Shown here: piece by piece, positions 12,905 to 23,985 of the stretch
How positions within the stretch are numbered: position 1 is the first letter of the stretch
Layout of the letters: each line of letters opens with the position of its first letter
DNA from: Neurospora crassa OR74A
Lineage: Eukaryota; Ascomycota; Sordariomycetes; Sordariales; Sordariaceae
NCBI RefSeq assembly: GCF_000182925.2
Contig: NC_026504.1
Location: 3,162,001-3,226,000 of the forward strand
DNA: 64,000 bases
Reading direction: 5' to 3'
Notes under the pieces: generated by a model
Database searches by the model: none
What the model was told of the DNA's origin: nothing
Seen by the model: the letters and a program-made list of their open reading frames with translations, nothing else
Program-made: the position numbers and the translations under genes

Positions 12905-13684
12905 TTAGGCAAGAGCAAACCCAAGCGCCGCAACCAAGACACTGAAAGAGACACCAACAGCTCCAGCACCGCTAGTGGGCATGGTAGAAGAGGTAGCAGA
13001 CGACCAAGCACCCGAGGCCGAGGCACTGCCGCTGTGGACAGGAACGAGGGTAGTGCTGCTGCTGCCACCGGAAGAACCAGAACCAGACGAGGAGGAGGCC
13101 TTGGCAACGGAACCACCAAAGACATCACCAGCAGGCGTCACGTTGCTCGCCGCCGCCTTGGCCGCCGTCTTGAACTTGTCAAAATCGTCGGTGCTCTTGG
13201 CGTTGACGGCGCCGACCATGCCAGCTTGGCAGTGCTTGCCCTGGGAGCAGTAGAACCACAGAGGGGTGGTGGAGTTGACTGTTACGCGGAAGACGTTGTC
13301 CTGTGATAATCCCGTTAGTGTCAGGGAAAAAATAAATAAAAAAATGACTTGTCTTGAAAAGATGCGAGGATGACGGAAGAAAGGAAGGAAGGAAGGAAGG
13401 AAGAAAGAACGTACAGAAGCAACACCGGTCTGAGCAACGGGGAAGAAACCAGAGTAAAAGCCGTTGTCGGTCTTGGGCTCGCAGGGCTTGGCCGCGGTGG
13501 AGGTCACGACGCTGTGGTTGTGGGCGTAGAACCAGAACTCGAGAATGTCGCCGACGTCGGCCTTGATGTTCGCCGGCTCAAAGGTCAGGCCGGACTCGCC
13601 AACCTTGACGGGGATGGTCTTGGCAGAGCAGGCGGAGGAGAAAGCCAGGGTGGCGGCAAGGAGGATGTTGCTGAGAGAAGGCAT
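12905..13684 (-). CDS. Secreted cupredoxin-domain, Ser-rich GPI-anchored protein
   Basis: An extracellular serine-rich protein with a plastocyanin-like fold, common in fungi. Two exons: 13684-13415 and 13300-12905 (221 residues). The signal peptide is MPSLSNILLAATLAFSSACS. The cupredoxin core runs from V-G-E-S-G-L-T-F-E-P through D-N-V-F-R-V. The usual blue-copper ligand places show H-N-H-S-V, then W-F-Y-C-S-Q-G-K-H-C-Q-A-G-M, so His, Cys, His and Met are all available for copper. A Ser/Gly/Thr tail ends in a hydrophobic segment suited to a GPI signal. The 114-base intron holds a GGAA microsatellite. Copper binding is inferred; many fungal relatives are untested. Confidence 0.88.
   Translation of the reverse strand: MPSLSNILLAATLAFSSACSAKTIPVKVGESGLTFEPANIKADVGDILEFWFYAHNHSVVTSTAAKPCEPKTDNGFYSGFFPVAQTGVASVRSFFLPSFLPFFRHPRIFSRQVIFLFIFSLTLTGLSQDNVFRVTVNSTTPLWFYCSQGKHCQAGMVGAVNAKSTDDFDKFKTAAKAAASNVTPAGDVFGGSVAKASSSSGSGSSGGSSSTTLVPVHSGSASASGAWSSATSSTMPTSGAGAVGVSFSVLVAALGFALA
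13381..13402. repeat. (AAGG)n microsatellite within an intron
   Basis: About five and a half uninterrupted AAGG units on the plus strand, inside the only intron of the cupredoxin-like gene. Probably length-polymorphic between strains. Confidence 0.9.
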
Positions 13685-15242
13685 TTTGTCTGTTTGATTT
13701 TTGGTTTTGTGATTGGTTGATAGATTGTCAGTTGGTTGGTATGGATTAGGGTATTGAGCGGAAATGAGCTGGTTTCAGGAATCGAATAGGAAAAAAGAAC
13801 TAAACGGGTGTGTTTTGAAAATGAAGATCCTCCAGGGACGTATGGTTTTGAGTGTATTTGAGCTGGTTTGAGTTGATTATGATGGTGGATGGATGGAGGG
13901 AAGTGTGTTGGTCTCCTTATATATATGCTGTCGTCCTCACAACATCGTCCGCCATGATCATTGTAGCGCTTAGCTCGCGTCAGTATTTCTCTCCGTCATG
14001 GTCATGGAGGATCCTTCAAGATGTTTCAAGGATCCCTTAACTGCTCCTGAGGCTTGAGACTTGGGAAGGTCTCGTGAGTGGCTGGAAAGGCAAACATCCT
14101 TGGTGTTTACAAAGTGTTGCTATCTTAGCACATAGGCACATAAGAAGGACAAGGGGACGCGGCCTCAGCCCAGACAAAGCCCGAGCGCTGAGGCGACCGG
14201 CGGTTGCACCGGACAGCGACCAGCGGTAACGGTGACCTCTTCAATGGCTGGCTGGCTCGGTCGTGGCCCTGGGGAAGCTCGGAAGGCTCCTTACCCGCTG
14301 CGATTATGGCAGGGCTTTGTGACACTGGTTGATGGGGTGCCCATGGCGCAAGTCGTAGAAGCGTCTTATATGAGTCTGAATGAGCCAATGACGTTGGATG
14401 ATATCTCCAGAATCTGGAAGCGAAGCTGGGGGCAGGAGGTTTCGGATCTCGGGGACGCCAAGCATTCTGACAGTTCTGAGGCAATCAGGGGTCCAGGGGT
14501 CTGGAACCTGAGACGCTTCACACTAATCGAGGTAGCATTGCTTTCGATACTCCTGATACTAACAAATATGGTGCTGCTTTAAGTGTGATTCTGTTAGCAT
14601 GCTAGCACTTATCCCGAATTTGGTTTGGCTTATCACTCCTCAACGCGTCCCCAAGGAGTCAATCAAGATGCAAGATGAAAACAACCAAGCCAGACGCTTG
14701 GACGAAACAACGTCAAAGCAGTACGTTGTACCGATTACATAAATCCTCTTGCAAACAGATGACAGAACACATGGATTGAACTTAATGATCATTGTTTGGA
14801 CTGGATTGAGTTTCCTGCCAAAGCCATCCGCGGCCGAACCAAAGACCAGAAACCATCTCGCCACAAGAACAAGATGATTGTTTTGGGCCTCTATAAGGAC
14901 AGCGACTGTGTGTATCGTTGCCCCGCGCTTATTGCGAATCGCCTCGAGAGCCAAAACAAAGCGCCCGCTGCGGCTCATCTCTGCCAGAAGGGATGTGCCC
15001 AATTATACCTATGGCCTATTTTGGTATTCGGACATCAGCCGCAGCGCGGTTAAGACCTGCTTTCTGGCGGCGAACGGAGCGACCGTGGCTATTACCGGCC
15101 ATCGTTAGAGGCCGAGGATATTCACGACAAATTGAGCAAACAGTCTGGGAACTGTAGCAGCAAAATACCTTAGAAAGTCACTCTGCAGAGCGGTCGCTCA
15201 GAGAAAGTAGCTTTGAGCGGCAAACGGGAATCAAAAAACAAC
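13685..15242. other. Intergenic region with promoter of the cupredoxin-like gene
   Basis: The first few hundred bases are the likely promoter of the minus-strand gene and include a TATATATATG stretch near 13918. A plus-strand open frame at 14232-14582 (116 codons) ends in a hydrophobic segment but has no recognisable domain, so I do not call it. Confidence 0.4.
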
Positions 15243-15248
15243 AAAAAA
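15243..15248 (-). terminator. Pol III T-run downstream of tRNA-Leu
   Basis: Six Ts on the transcribed (minus) strand, 12 bases past the 3' end of the tRNA, as expected for RNA polymerase III termination. Confidence 0.75.
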
Positions 15249-15260
15249 GAAGTTTGCGTT

Positions 15261-15360
15261 GACAAGGACGAGATTCGAACTCGCGAGGTTTCCCATTGCG
15301 GTTTCAAGTTAATCATTTGATAACCTAAACACAACGCCTTAACCACTCGGCCACCTTGCC
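15261..15360 (-). tRNA. tRNA-Leu (anticodon UAG) with a 22-nt intron
   Basis: The acceptor GGCAAGG pairs with CCTTGTC, with one G-T pair. The D arm is the Leu-type G-C-C-G-A-G-T-G-G-T-T-A-A-G-G-C. The anticodon stem TTGTG pairs with CGCAA, and the loop reads T-T-T-A-G-G...C, placing TAG at 34-36 (15327-15325). The intron after base 37 covers 15323-15302. A long variable arm with a GG/CC stem fits a class II tRNA. The T arm has stem GCGAG/CTCGT and loop TTCGAAT. Confidence 0.92.
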
Positions 15361-15748
15361 TAGTGAGATTGTTATAGATATGCGTTTGGCTTGGCATCAT
15401 CTAGTCGCCTGGCTGCCTTGGTCCATGGTGTTCGGATCATAAAGTGAGAAGACAGTTCAAGCATGGTGACATTCCGGCACACCCTCGCAGAGTCAATTGG
15501 TTCACAACGTTGAGTCTTTGGGATCCAATTGTCATTATCGAAAGCAACGTCTTCCAAGGACGCGAACGCGTCCAATCAACTTCCATTTTTCATTCCAGAT
15601 GTGCTATAGACTGGGTATCATCAAGTAGCCGTAAACTCCTTAGCCGCTGAACTTTAGGGTAACCAACGTAAAAGACAAACCTCGCAAACACCGTGCACAT
15701 CCATATGCCCCATAGCCCACAAGGAGAATGACAGAGAGGCGACAGTGA
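15361..15748. other. Spacer between tRNA-Leu and ctk2
   Basis: Contains the tRNA upstream region and the 3' end of the minus-strand cyclin gene. No further feature seen. Confidence 0.45.
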
Positions 15749-17190
15749 TCAATAGTAACCGTGACTTTTACGCCCCTTGTGTCGGTCACTGTTGTGGCCG
15801 CCATGCCGACTTCGCGAATATGGACTCCAGCCATGGTCAGTGTGATTTCGATGTGACGAATGCGAGTGATGAGCACTCCGGCTCGAGTGCCGTGGTTCAT
15901 CTGGGATTCTTTCCTCGACCTCCTCTTCGATTTCCTCGTAGACATCATCGAAATATTCCGCCACTGTTTCCCGCTCGAAGCGGGCGTCTTCATGGTCGAA
16001 GACAAATCGCAAGGTTCCTTCAGACGACTTGCCATTCCTCTTGACAGTGATATTTCCAGGTAGCGAGCTGTTAGTCGCAGGCGAGATCACAGAACCCGGC
16101 GTGACGGAAAGAGCATCCGAGCTGTCTTGGGCACACTTGTCGCACCATGCAAAGTGGCGGTGGTACCGATTCCCCAATAGCATCTTGTTGATGTCAATTT
16201 TAACGTCCATCAACTTGTTAAGATCGTATCTGCTGCCGACTTTGGTGGACTTTGGAAATTGTGTGTAGAGATCCATTAGATCCAACATGACCTCGAGAAC
16301 ACAGCCTTTCCTAGCCGGATACCGGTCGGCATAGAACTGTGGGATATGATCTCCACCCATTCCCGTAAGGAGGACTGTTAGTTCAAGAATTGCCATCACA
16401 AGCGGAAAGCTTGGTTGCTTCAAGGGCGCAAACGTCTTGTAAAGATCGATGGACATGTCGTATGCATCGCTGATGAACTTCTTGACCTCGGGACTGTCCC
16501 CTTTTTCGCCCTTTGGGAACATCTTCCGAAGTAATTTGATCAGCAACTTCTGGGGATACTGAGCCTGGAAGTCGAAGCCAATGGTCTCCAGAATATGACG
16601 CTCGAGGCCCACTGTGAATTTGGATGGACCATCGAACATCTGCGCGGTCAATATTAGTAGGTACACCGTAGATCGCCAACAAGATAATTGACGAACCTTG
16701 TCATCCGGAGTCCTTTGATCGTGGGGCTGCCTGATATTGTGCGCAGCACATAGGACATCCTTGGACTTCTTGATCGTATCCTCCACCTTGCATGCAACAA
16801 ACAACGACGCAAGAGCTACATCTTCGTAGTTGTACTCGGCGCTCGGAAACCGTATTCTGAACCTGTGGTAGTAGGTCGCTGCTGTATCGAATGTCTTGAC
16901 CGGCCTGTGGCGTTCGTCAGCAAAATGCGTAGGTAAGGCTTGGAAGCGATGGGTCCGCACAGGCTTATGCTTTGTCGAACGCTATCAATGAGCTGGACGC
17001 CTTTGAGTCTGTATGCATCCTCCCTTGCTTCATCATAGCCAATGCTTTTCAGCATCTGCTGCAGCGTCTGTTCCGAGATGTAGCGTGGCGGGTTGGACGA
17101 AAGCCCTGGGGAAGGCCCTATCGGGACCGCTTCATGGTCATTGACGCCGTTGCGTTTCGAGGCCGGCTCAGTTGGTATGCTCGGTGCCAT
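15749..17190 (-). CDS. ctk2: CTD kinase subunit beta (cyclin)
   Basis: Cyclin partner of the CTDK-I kinase that phosphorylates RNA polymerase II CTD, nuclear, by family. Three exons: 17190-16961, 16904-16697 and 16639-15749 (442 residues). The cyclin box starts around S-L-P-V-K-T-F-D-T-A-A-T-Y-Y-H-R-F and includes A-S-L-F-V-A-C-K-V-E-D-T, both diagnostic of Ctk2/cyclin K-like proteins. A second helical region follows R-H-I-L-E-T-I-G-F-D-F. The C-terminal 100 residues are acidic, then rich in His, Ser and Arg, as in many CTD-kinase cyclins. Intron 1 uses donor GTGCGG, and intron 2 would also translate in frame if retained. The start at 17190 gives a 60-residue leader. Confidence 0.9.
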
Positions 17191-18455
17191 TGGGGAAGTT
17201 GGCAGATGACTTGGCTAGAATCGGTTGGGAGGAGTGGGCATAGAGCCCGTCGTCATGCGTTGGGAGCGCAGCCCTTGTTGGAAATCGGGAATCGTTCTGA
17301 CGTCGCGAAATGGATGGGTTTAGAGCTCGGCAGTCGAGGTTCGGCGCCTGAATGTGGGATTGAACGGCAAGTGAAACTTTGCTGCCAGTGTAATCCCAGA
17401 AGGTCTCGAGAGGGTCCGCTTTCGTTTCGAGGTCGGGGCGTAGATGGTGAAAGATGTCGAGCAGAATGAAAATGGGTAGGGAAGGGAACCGAGTTGCAAC
17501 TTTCGCGACGCCAATTGCGAGGGGTTGCTTGCAGCGCGCGCCGCTGTCCACAATGAGCACTGGTCCGGTTGGAGCTGGTAACAATTTTGGGTGAACCGTG
17601 CACCTAAACGCCTGATAAGATAACACTGGGCCGTGGGCGCTAATCCGGCCCCGCTCTGTGCCTCCAATTCCCCCTTGGGCCTCCACAATCCGACCTCCCG
17701 TGCCTCCCTCTGTCGCGATTCGCGAATCCTTTTCCATTTCCATTCTCCAAATTCCCATCATTGCTGTTCCGGTTACTCTTCCCGCTGCACTATCCAGATA
17801 TCTCATCCAACGTCACAGCGCCCACCGGAATCGATAAGGAGTCTATTAAAGTCGGGGTAGATAGGTAGCACTGGGCCGTACCTCGCGGATCCCAATTTTA
17901 TGCCATGCGTTGGTTCGGTTCGTATCCGGTGGAAGGGCACTCCGGCCGGATGTCAAGCCATTTTCGGACTCGGGATGTCAAGCCATTTTCGGACTCGGAG
18001 ATTTGGTTGCCGCACGGTGACGCTGACGGTGTACCCGATGTTTACGGCGTGCCCGATGCAGTGTTTACAGCTGCCGGTATTGATAACTCGTGGAAAAGGG
18101 GCTAAAGCGACGAGTGTTCCATTGCTACGCACCAGGCGTTTAACCGACTGGGCGATGTTTCAACAGGGCATTTAGGTAGTATCATGACCTGCCCGCTCAG
18201 GTCGATATGGGAACCACCACAGTAGATCGGTTTGAAGCAAGCAGGAAATTACAGGACTCCCCGTGTGAAGTCATCACGGTCATCATCCGTCCCTAGAGGT
18301 GTTTACTAGTTCTAAGAAATGGCTTAAGAAGGTGCTTCCGACCTCGTCTTCAGCATGATTTTTTCCAGCAAGTGCTACACCACTATCAACTCACAACCCA
18401 CCTCTATTCACTCTTTATCAAACCCGGTTATCCAACACCGTCCACTCTCGTTACC
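17191..18455. other. Divergent promoter region, ctk2 / CE1 esterase
   Basis: The minus-strand open frame at 17168-17806 overlaps the ctk2 start and is most likely its 5' leader, not a gene. The region also holds a perfect 25-bp tandem duplication (see separate entry). No other feature seen. Confidence 0.5.
17949..17998. repeat. Perfect 2 x 25-bp tandem repeat
   Basis: Two identical 25-base units lie head to tail, the first at 17949-17973 and the second at 17974-17998. It looks like a recent slippage or unequal-exchange event in the promoter region upstream of the esterase. Confidence 0.9.
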
Positions 18456-19466
18456 ATGGTCCGAATTTCCCTCTTGACGTACCTGGCCCTGGGCCTAGGA
18501 AGCACCACTGTACTCGCAGACTGTGGTCAAGCCCCGAGCAGTTCGCCGGCAGTTCAGATTCCCACGGGCGTTTTGACGCCAGTTACCGACTTTGGCGTAA
18601 ACCCAACCGGCTTGGATCTCCATATCTACGTCCCCAAGAACCTCGCCCCCAAGCCCGCTGTCATCCTAGCCGTAAGAAGCCCCCTCCCTTACCACCAACA
18701 TCGTGAAGATGCAGAACACTAACCTTTGCAACAGCTCCACTTGTGCGGCGGCACCGGCCCTATTTACTCCTACTTGTCTAACTACAACCCCCACGCCGAC
18801 CAGCGCAAAAACTTCGTGGTCCTCTACCCCTCCACCCCGCACGACAACCACTGCTGGGACGTGGCCTCCAAGAAATCCCTAACCCGCGACGCCGGCGGCG
18901 ACACCACCTCGCTCGCCAGCATGGTGCGCTGGGCCATCTCCGAGTTTGACGCCGACCCTGCCAAGGTCTTCGTCACCGGCTCCTCCTCCGGCTGCATGAT
19001 GTCCAACGTCATGGCCGCCGCCTACCCCGACATCTTCTCAGCCGTGTCATGCTACTCGGGAATCCCTGCCGGCTGTCTGGCCGGTTCCCCGGGAGCCAGT
19101 CCGCAGAACTCGGACCCGACTTGTGGTCAGGGCAAGAAGATCAAGTCCGGAGAGGAGTGGGCTGCCGTCCTCAAGAGCATCTACGGCAAACCCGAGGGAT
19201 ATACCGAAGGCTCGTATCCCAAGGTGCAGACGTGGCATGGTGAGGCGGATTTCTTTGTCAACTACCCGAACTTGCAAGAGCAGTTGAAGCAGTGGTCGAC
19301 GGTCTTGGATGTTCCGTTTAGCAAGACTCAGGCCAATGCGCCGGACACTGGGTACACCAAGATTGTGTATGGAGATGGAAGCAAGTTGGTTGGTTACTCG
19401 GCCAAGGGAGTGGGACACACGGTCCCGGTGCACCCTGAGGAGGATTTGAAGTGGTTTGGCTTGTAA
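18456..19466 (+). CDS. Secreted CE1-type esterase (acetylxylan/feruloyl esterase, PHB-depolymerase family)
   Basis: Serine hydrolase removing acetyl or feruloyl groups from plant cell-wall xylan, by family. Two exons: 18456-18671 and 18735-19466 (315 residues). The signal peptide is MVRISLLTYLALGLGS...A-D-C-G. The oxyanion stretch reads A-L-H-L-C-G-G-T after intron removal. The nucleophile elbow is G-S-S-S-G within V-F-V-T-G-S-S-S-G-C-M-M-S. The acid is probably the Asp in W-H-G-E-A-D-F-F-V, and the catalytic His is in G-V-G-H-T-V-P-V-H. No carbohydrate-binding module is attached. Exact substrate cannot be told from sequence. Confidence 0.88.
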
Positions 19467-20120
19467 TGGAGGGGACGGGGGAGGTTGAGAGGGGGTCGAT
19501 GGAAGTCTTGTGTGTGATAGTTGACGATATTGGATAACTGGTATAGAATGAATAGTTGTGAGCTGAAGAGTTTCTCGCTACATCGTGAACGAAATGCTTG
19601 TACGGCACTCAGCGTGAAAGCAAAGGAAAAGCTTATTAGACTCAACAGTCACCTCAAGACGTGCGGCGAAGCATTCTGCGAAGAGTCCTGACGGTGTGTG
19701 GTGTTGCATCGTGTTCGTAATACTTGAATTCAGGCGTAAGCTGCGGGCTTTCCGTCGAGTTTCTGGCTGCAATGTTGCTACATTGTAGCGTGAAGATTGT
19801 AGGACGAAGTTTCATGGCGGCGGCAACAATCTAATTTCAACCACATCGATTTCACCTTACAAAGTAAATATACTTCGCCGCCCTCCCGATTTTAATCCCA
19901 TGCATCAACTTGGTCAAAGTCGTGGTCAATTATGGGTATTTAATGTCCATTAAACCTTCAGTGTCTTTTCCCAATTGTCGTTACGTACTCGTACGGTATT
20001 ATGTCCCATTCCCCCTGTCGTCATGCGTGGTATCAAAATCCTAAACAGCGCGCTTATTTATATATCGATGCATGCAGTAGTGCAGTATGGTGTCCATCAC
20101 TCTCAGGCCTTGTCAAACTT
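19467..20120. other. Convergent 3' region
   Basis: Lies between the esterase (plus) and the Ser/Thr-rich GPI protein (minus). AT-rich in 19790-20060. No gene recognised. Confidence 0.5.
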
Positions 20121-20774
20121 TTAAAAAAGCATGGCGAAGACGGCGGCAAGAGGACCAGCAACGCCAAAGGTGACGCCAAGGGCGGTGGCAGCGTTGGAGG
20201 TTTGGCTGGGGGTGGCGCCGGAAGAAGTGGCAGGGGTGCCTGAGGAAGTGGGCTTGACGGTGCTGGTGGCAGTAGTGGTTGTGGAAACTGAGTGGGTTGA
20301 AGATTAGTTAGTTACATGGCTACATGTATGTGGCAAGGCGGAAGAAAGGACATATTCTCACCTCCAGACTTGGTGACACTGAACGTCTGAGACTCAGCAA
20401 GCTGACCGCTGTTGGTCTTCTCAGTGCCGAAAGCCTTGATGCTGTAGGTGGAGCCAGGGGCGGCGACGAAGTTGGTGAGCTTGTACTCGCCGTCCGATGT
20501 CTTGACCTTGTCCGCAATGGTCATGTCTACCTCGCCGCCGGTTTGGTGGTTGACGAGGACAAGCTGGAAGGTCTCGGGGTCGGAGTCGACGTGGTCCCAC
20601 TTGATGGTGTTGGTCTGGGACAGATCCCACTTGGCGTTCATCTCGGGCTCGGTGAGCTTGAGAGCTGTAGATATGGTGCGGTTAGCGAGTGTCTTGGGTG
20701 TGAAGCTTGATATCGGAATTCTTACCAGCAGCGGTGGCCGCAAAGGCAGCAACGGTGGCAATCATGAACTTCAT
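20121..20774 (-). CDS. Ser/Thr-rich GPI-anchored membrane family protein (Kre9/KNH-like N-terminal domain)
   Basis: Small cell-surface glycoprotein of a large fungal family (Pfam PF10342 type). Three exons: 20774-20726, 20664-20362 and 20287-20121 (172 residues). The signal peptide M-K-F-M-I-A-T-V-A-A-F-A-A-T-A-A is coded by exon 1. The domain shows the typical pattern N-T-I-K-W-D-H-V-D-S-D-P-E-T-F then V-L-V-N-H, ending S-F-S/T-V-T-K-S-G-G. A short Ser/Thr/Pro linker and a hydrophobic tail ending A-A-V-F-A-M-L-F complete a GPI-signal-like C-terminus. Both splice phases close. Role in wall structure or surface adhesion is inferred. Confidence 0.85.
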
Positions 20775-23673
20775 GTTGGCGGTTTAGGGTGGGTTGATTA
20801 TGGGTTGATTATGAGGTATTGGGTGAAGGTTGGTATGAGGAAGATTAAATATGTGTTGGAAGGTTGGAAGACTGGGCAAGATGGGGGATGAAGGGCTATT
20901 ATTTACACAAAGACAAAATGGACATAGAAGCAACGGAGAAATCTGGTGGATGTCAGACCTTCATTTTAAACCTTTCGGTCGAGGCAACAGCCCAATCGGT
21001 CAGCACTAGCTGAATTGGCCCGCGCAGATTCCAACTTTCCAAGAAACGTCAGATTTTACCGGCTGATCATCAACTGGGGGATCCTCATCAGTTCGCGAGG
21101 ATCCTGGTCGTAATGATCCTTGGAGGACGGCGTCGTGGCTGAGTTTCTACGACTTGACATGGAACACCAGCGCGCGTCTCGCGATTTGCTGGAGCTCCGG
21201 TGGGTGTGTTGTCCAGCCTGTCCGCGACTCCATCTGGGCTCCTTCGTCGATACTCCTTCGTGATCTTTGAGGCCCTTCTCTGGACCCTCCTTTGGGTTTC
21301 CTCCATGGGGTAAGATGCAGCTGACGTGAAGCCGGGTCATCGCCATCCATTGCTGGAGGACAGGCAGTGAGCGTACCGGCGAGTTGGTACATCCAGGTAC
21401 CAGTCCTCCAGGGGCGAAGTCTGCCCGTTTATTCTTCTTCCATTCTTTTCCCGGACCAGGTCCCCGGGCTCGCCCCAAAAAGGGATTCGGTTCCCTTCGT
21501 ATTACAAGGGTCGTCAAAAGTCAAAAAGTCAAACCTGGAAACACCGGCAGGACGGCAGGTACGGCAGTGCAACTGCAACGTTCAGGGCTCCGCGCTGTGC
21601 TGGCAAACGTCCGTGGGTGACCTGGATGATGCTGATCGGTCGGGTGGGTTGCACTGCAGTGGTGGCATTGGTGGGTCATGCAAAGCCCAATCTCCGTCAG
21701 CCCAGTGGGGTAAGATCTAATTTCAGCTCATCTCTAAGCCTTATCGTCTTCTTATCGGCAACAGTATCCACATGCACAAAGCATGGATAACCCTTTTCCT
21801 CCTCTAGCGTCTTTTACGTCACTGTTTTGCAACGTTCGGTCTTGTTGTAGAAATGCAATTATGCGAAAAGACGGCGAAGAATATGCCGCTGGACGTTCGA
21901 TTCAGAGCGACTAACCGCATACTATTGCCGAAAGAGAGGAATTGAACTCTGTGTTGAAACATGGCATTACGAGAACCACGTTGGCGTGTTACTTTCAAGG
22001 CCACCCAGCCTTGATGCCAATCCGCAGTATCACGTCGTTCGGGTGTGTCTTTTGGAAGTATACCTATATCGCGCATACTCATCCGTGTCTGATGCGTCGA
22101 GATTCCCTGGGTGCCTTTGCGGATCGTGTACATGCCTGCTTACCTGGTTTGGTCCTGAACTGAGCTATTGCGGAGTGCGGCGCTCGCAACAAGACCCTCG
22201 GTAAGGGGGTGTATTATACATTGATTTTCCTCGTACTTCTGTCATCGGACATGTTCTCAAACACAACAACTGAGGGGAGCAAAACATGCGGTCCAAACCG
22301 ATGAACTATTATTTCGCAGGTAATTGCTTGTGACATTGCAATGCGTCATCTTGTACCTAGCCTCCGGCTACGCATCCGTGTCGTGAAGGTTGTTTGTATG
22401 GGGAGCCCGGCATGATCTGACGGGTGACCACATTTCCCGAACTGACTAAAAGGGGAAATGGAAAAGTCAAGATAGAGTCAACTCAGGCGGAACGAACTCA
22501 TGAGAATGCGAGATCACTATATACCTTGTCCGCTAGTCAAGCTTACCGTCAGAGTTGACTTTGCACCGGACAACTGAGTCACTGCAGTGCCCGTACCCAC
22601 CCTTCCGCTCCCGACCCCAAACAAGAGCTTTAAACTCATCGTCGAGAGGAAGGATCGAAAGATGGAAAACACGTGGGGATCACAAACCACCAGGAAATTC
22701 CCCGTCAAAGTGGACCAGATATAGAGGGAATTTTTCCATTTCAGGGTCCGACCGCTGGGTTTCAGATCAGTGGATGCGCGTTGTTGAAGTGGCTGATCGG
22801 CCAACTGTCTGCTCGTTTCCTCAAGTGGATTTTGGAGATGCGAAGTGTACACACCGTTGTACGGAAGATGGAATGCACGGCTGCGACGCAGATCCCCGCG
22901 ATAGGAGGCCCTATCGCGATGTTGTATGATAACCTAAGTGGACATCTGCACGAGACGGATCGATCTTTACCTGGCAACCCCACGCCCGCATTCACCCGAA
23001 CTGTTGGATGTGAATGTTAGTTCGAGAACGCCAACGGGATGACCCTGCGTTGACTTTGGTTGGGGACGGCAATCAAGCTCTGAAGCGGTGGGGTATTCAT
23101 GCCTGAGGGCTCAAAACCACGATACTACTACACAGTCAGTCTTTTCCTCCCAATTGCTTAAACCTTCGTCGTCGTCGCACTAAGGTCCCATCCCACTTGG
23201 GTGCGCACCCGGCCAGCCAGCCAGCCCGCCAGTCAGTCTTTACCTTCACTCCGCTCTGCCATTGCGCGATTACATTCCTTCAACTTTTCCCGCGCTAGCC
23301 AACACCTTTTGATTTCTTCAACAAATTTGGGCAACGCAAGTACCTGGAGTACGCCTTGTCGCCGACGTCCTTCGACAAGAGGACGAGGGAGAAGTCTCGA
23401 GTTGGTACTTCAGGCTATCAACAGAGTCACAAGTACACCGTGATACCATACTACCGACTTCGAAGGACATCAAGCCAACAATATTTACAGTATCTTCAAC
23501 CCCAACCCAGTTCTTCCCTATCCGAAATTAGCGCCAAAATCCTTCCGCGGGGAGCAACGACAGGTCGTGTCTCTTGATTCCTGTCTCACTTTATCCGCCA
23601 ATAACTTCGACCCTTGACCCCACCTCTTTCTACCAGCATTCTGCCAAGCTGTGTCCAAAACAAGCCGCCCAAG
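20775..23673. other. Large gene-poor stretch (2.9 kb)
   Basis: Upstream of the GPI protein gene and of the small Ser-rich gene. Overlapping open frames on both strands near 21056-21720 and 22517-23020 show no domains, no consistent start context and no splice structure that extends them. I see no RNA gene and no repeat family. It may contain regulatory DNA or an undetected lineage-specific gene. Confidence 0.4.
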
Positions 23674-23985
23674 ATGCCCCAGAAAATCGCTTTCGCGCAG
23701 GACGTTAAGCTTCGTCCCAGAGCTCAGTCAGAACCGCTCGCTGACCGTTCCCCGACCCCCTTCCCGGACGAGAGACCGAGCAGCGCTACAACCACGAGCT
23801 CGAACAAGATGTTTTCATTGCGCAATGGCCGTGGCCGCAACCACTCGGGTGCCAGCGAAAGCAGTCGTGGTACTTCTCTCTTCACGTCGATATCCGGCCG
23901 TTCGTCATCGAAATCTTCTGGTCGCCTCAAGAGAGCTTGGGACAAGATTCTTAGTCGCTTGGGTTCCGGTTCGAAAACTCCCTGA
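23674..23985 (+). CDS. Small basic Ser-rich protein, unrecognised
   Basis: A 103-residue product starting MPQKIAFAQDVKLRPRAQSE. I do not recognise it. It is basic and predicted to be mostly disordered, with a Ser/Arg/Gly-rich middle (R-N-G-R-G-R-N-H-S-G-A-S-E-S-S-R-G) and an amphipathic C-terminal segment around G-R-L-K-R-A-W-D-K-I-L-S-R-L-G. The start was placed at the Met in good context (AAGATGCCC), not at the upstream Met at 23614. It follows a long leader rich in CT stretches, typical of fungal 5' UTRs. Could be a small regulatory protein, or chance. Confidence 0.5.
   Translation: MPQKIAFAQDVKLRPRAQSEPLADRSPTPFPDERPSSATTTSSNKMFSLRNGRGRNHSGASESSRGTSLFTSISGRSSSKSSGRLKRAWDKILSRLGSGSKTP

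Noticed and set aside
17168-17806. 212-codon minus-strand frame overlapping the ctk2 start
   Set aside because: No domain, overlaps the well-supported ctk2 first exon in another frame, and fits a 5' leader.
21056-22204. Cluster of overlapping frames in the 2.9-kb gap
   Set aside because: No domain, no splice sites that link them, and similar open lengths on both strands, as expected by chance in GC-rich DNA.
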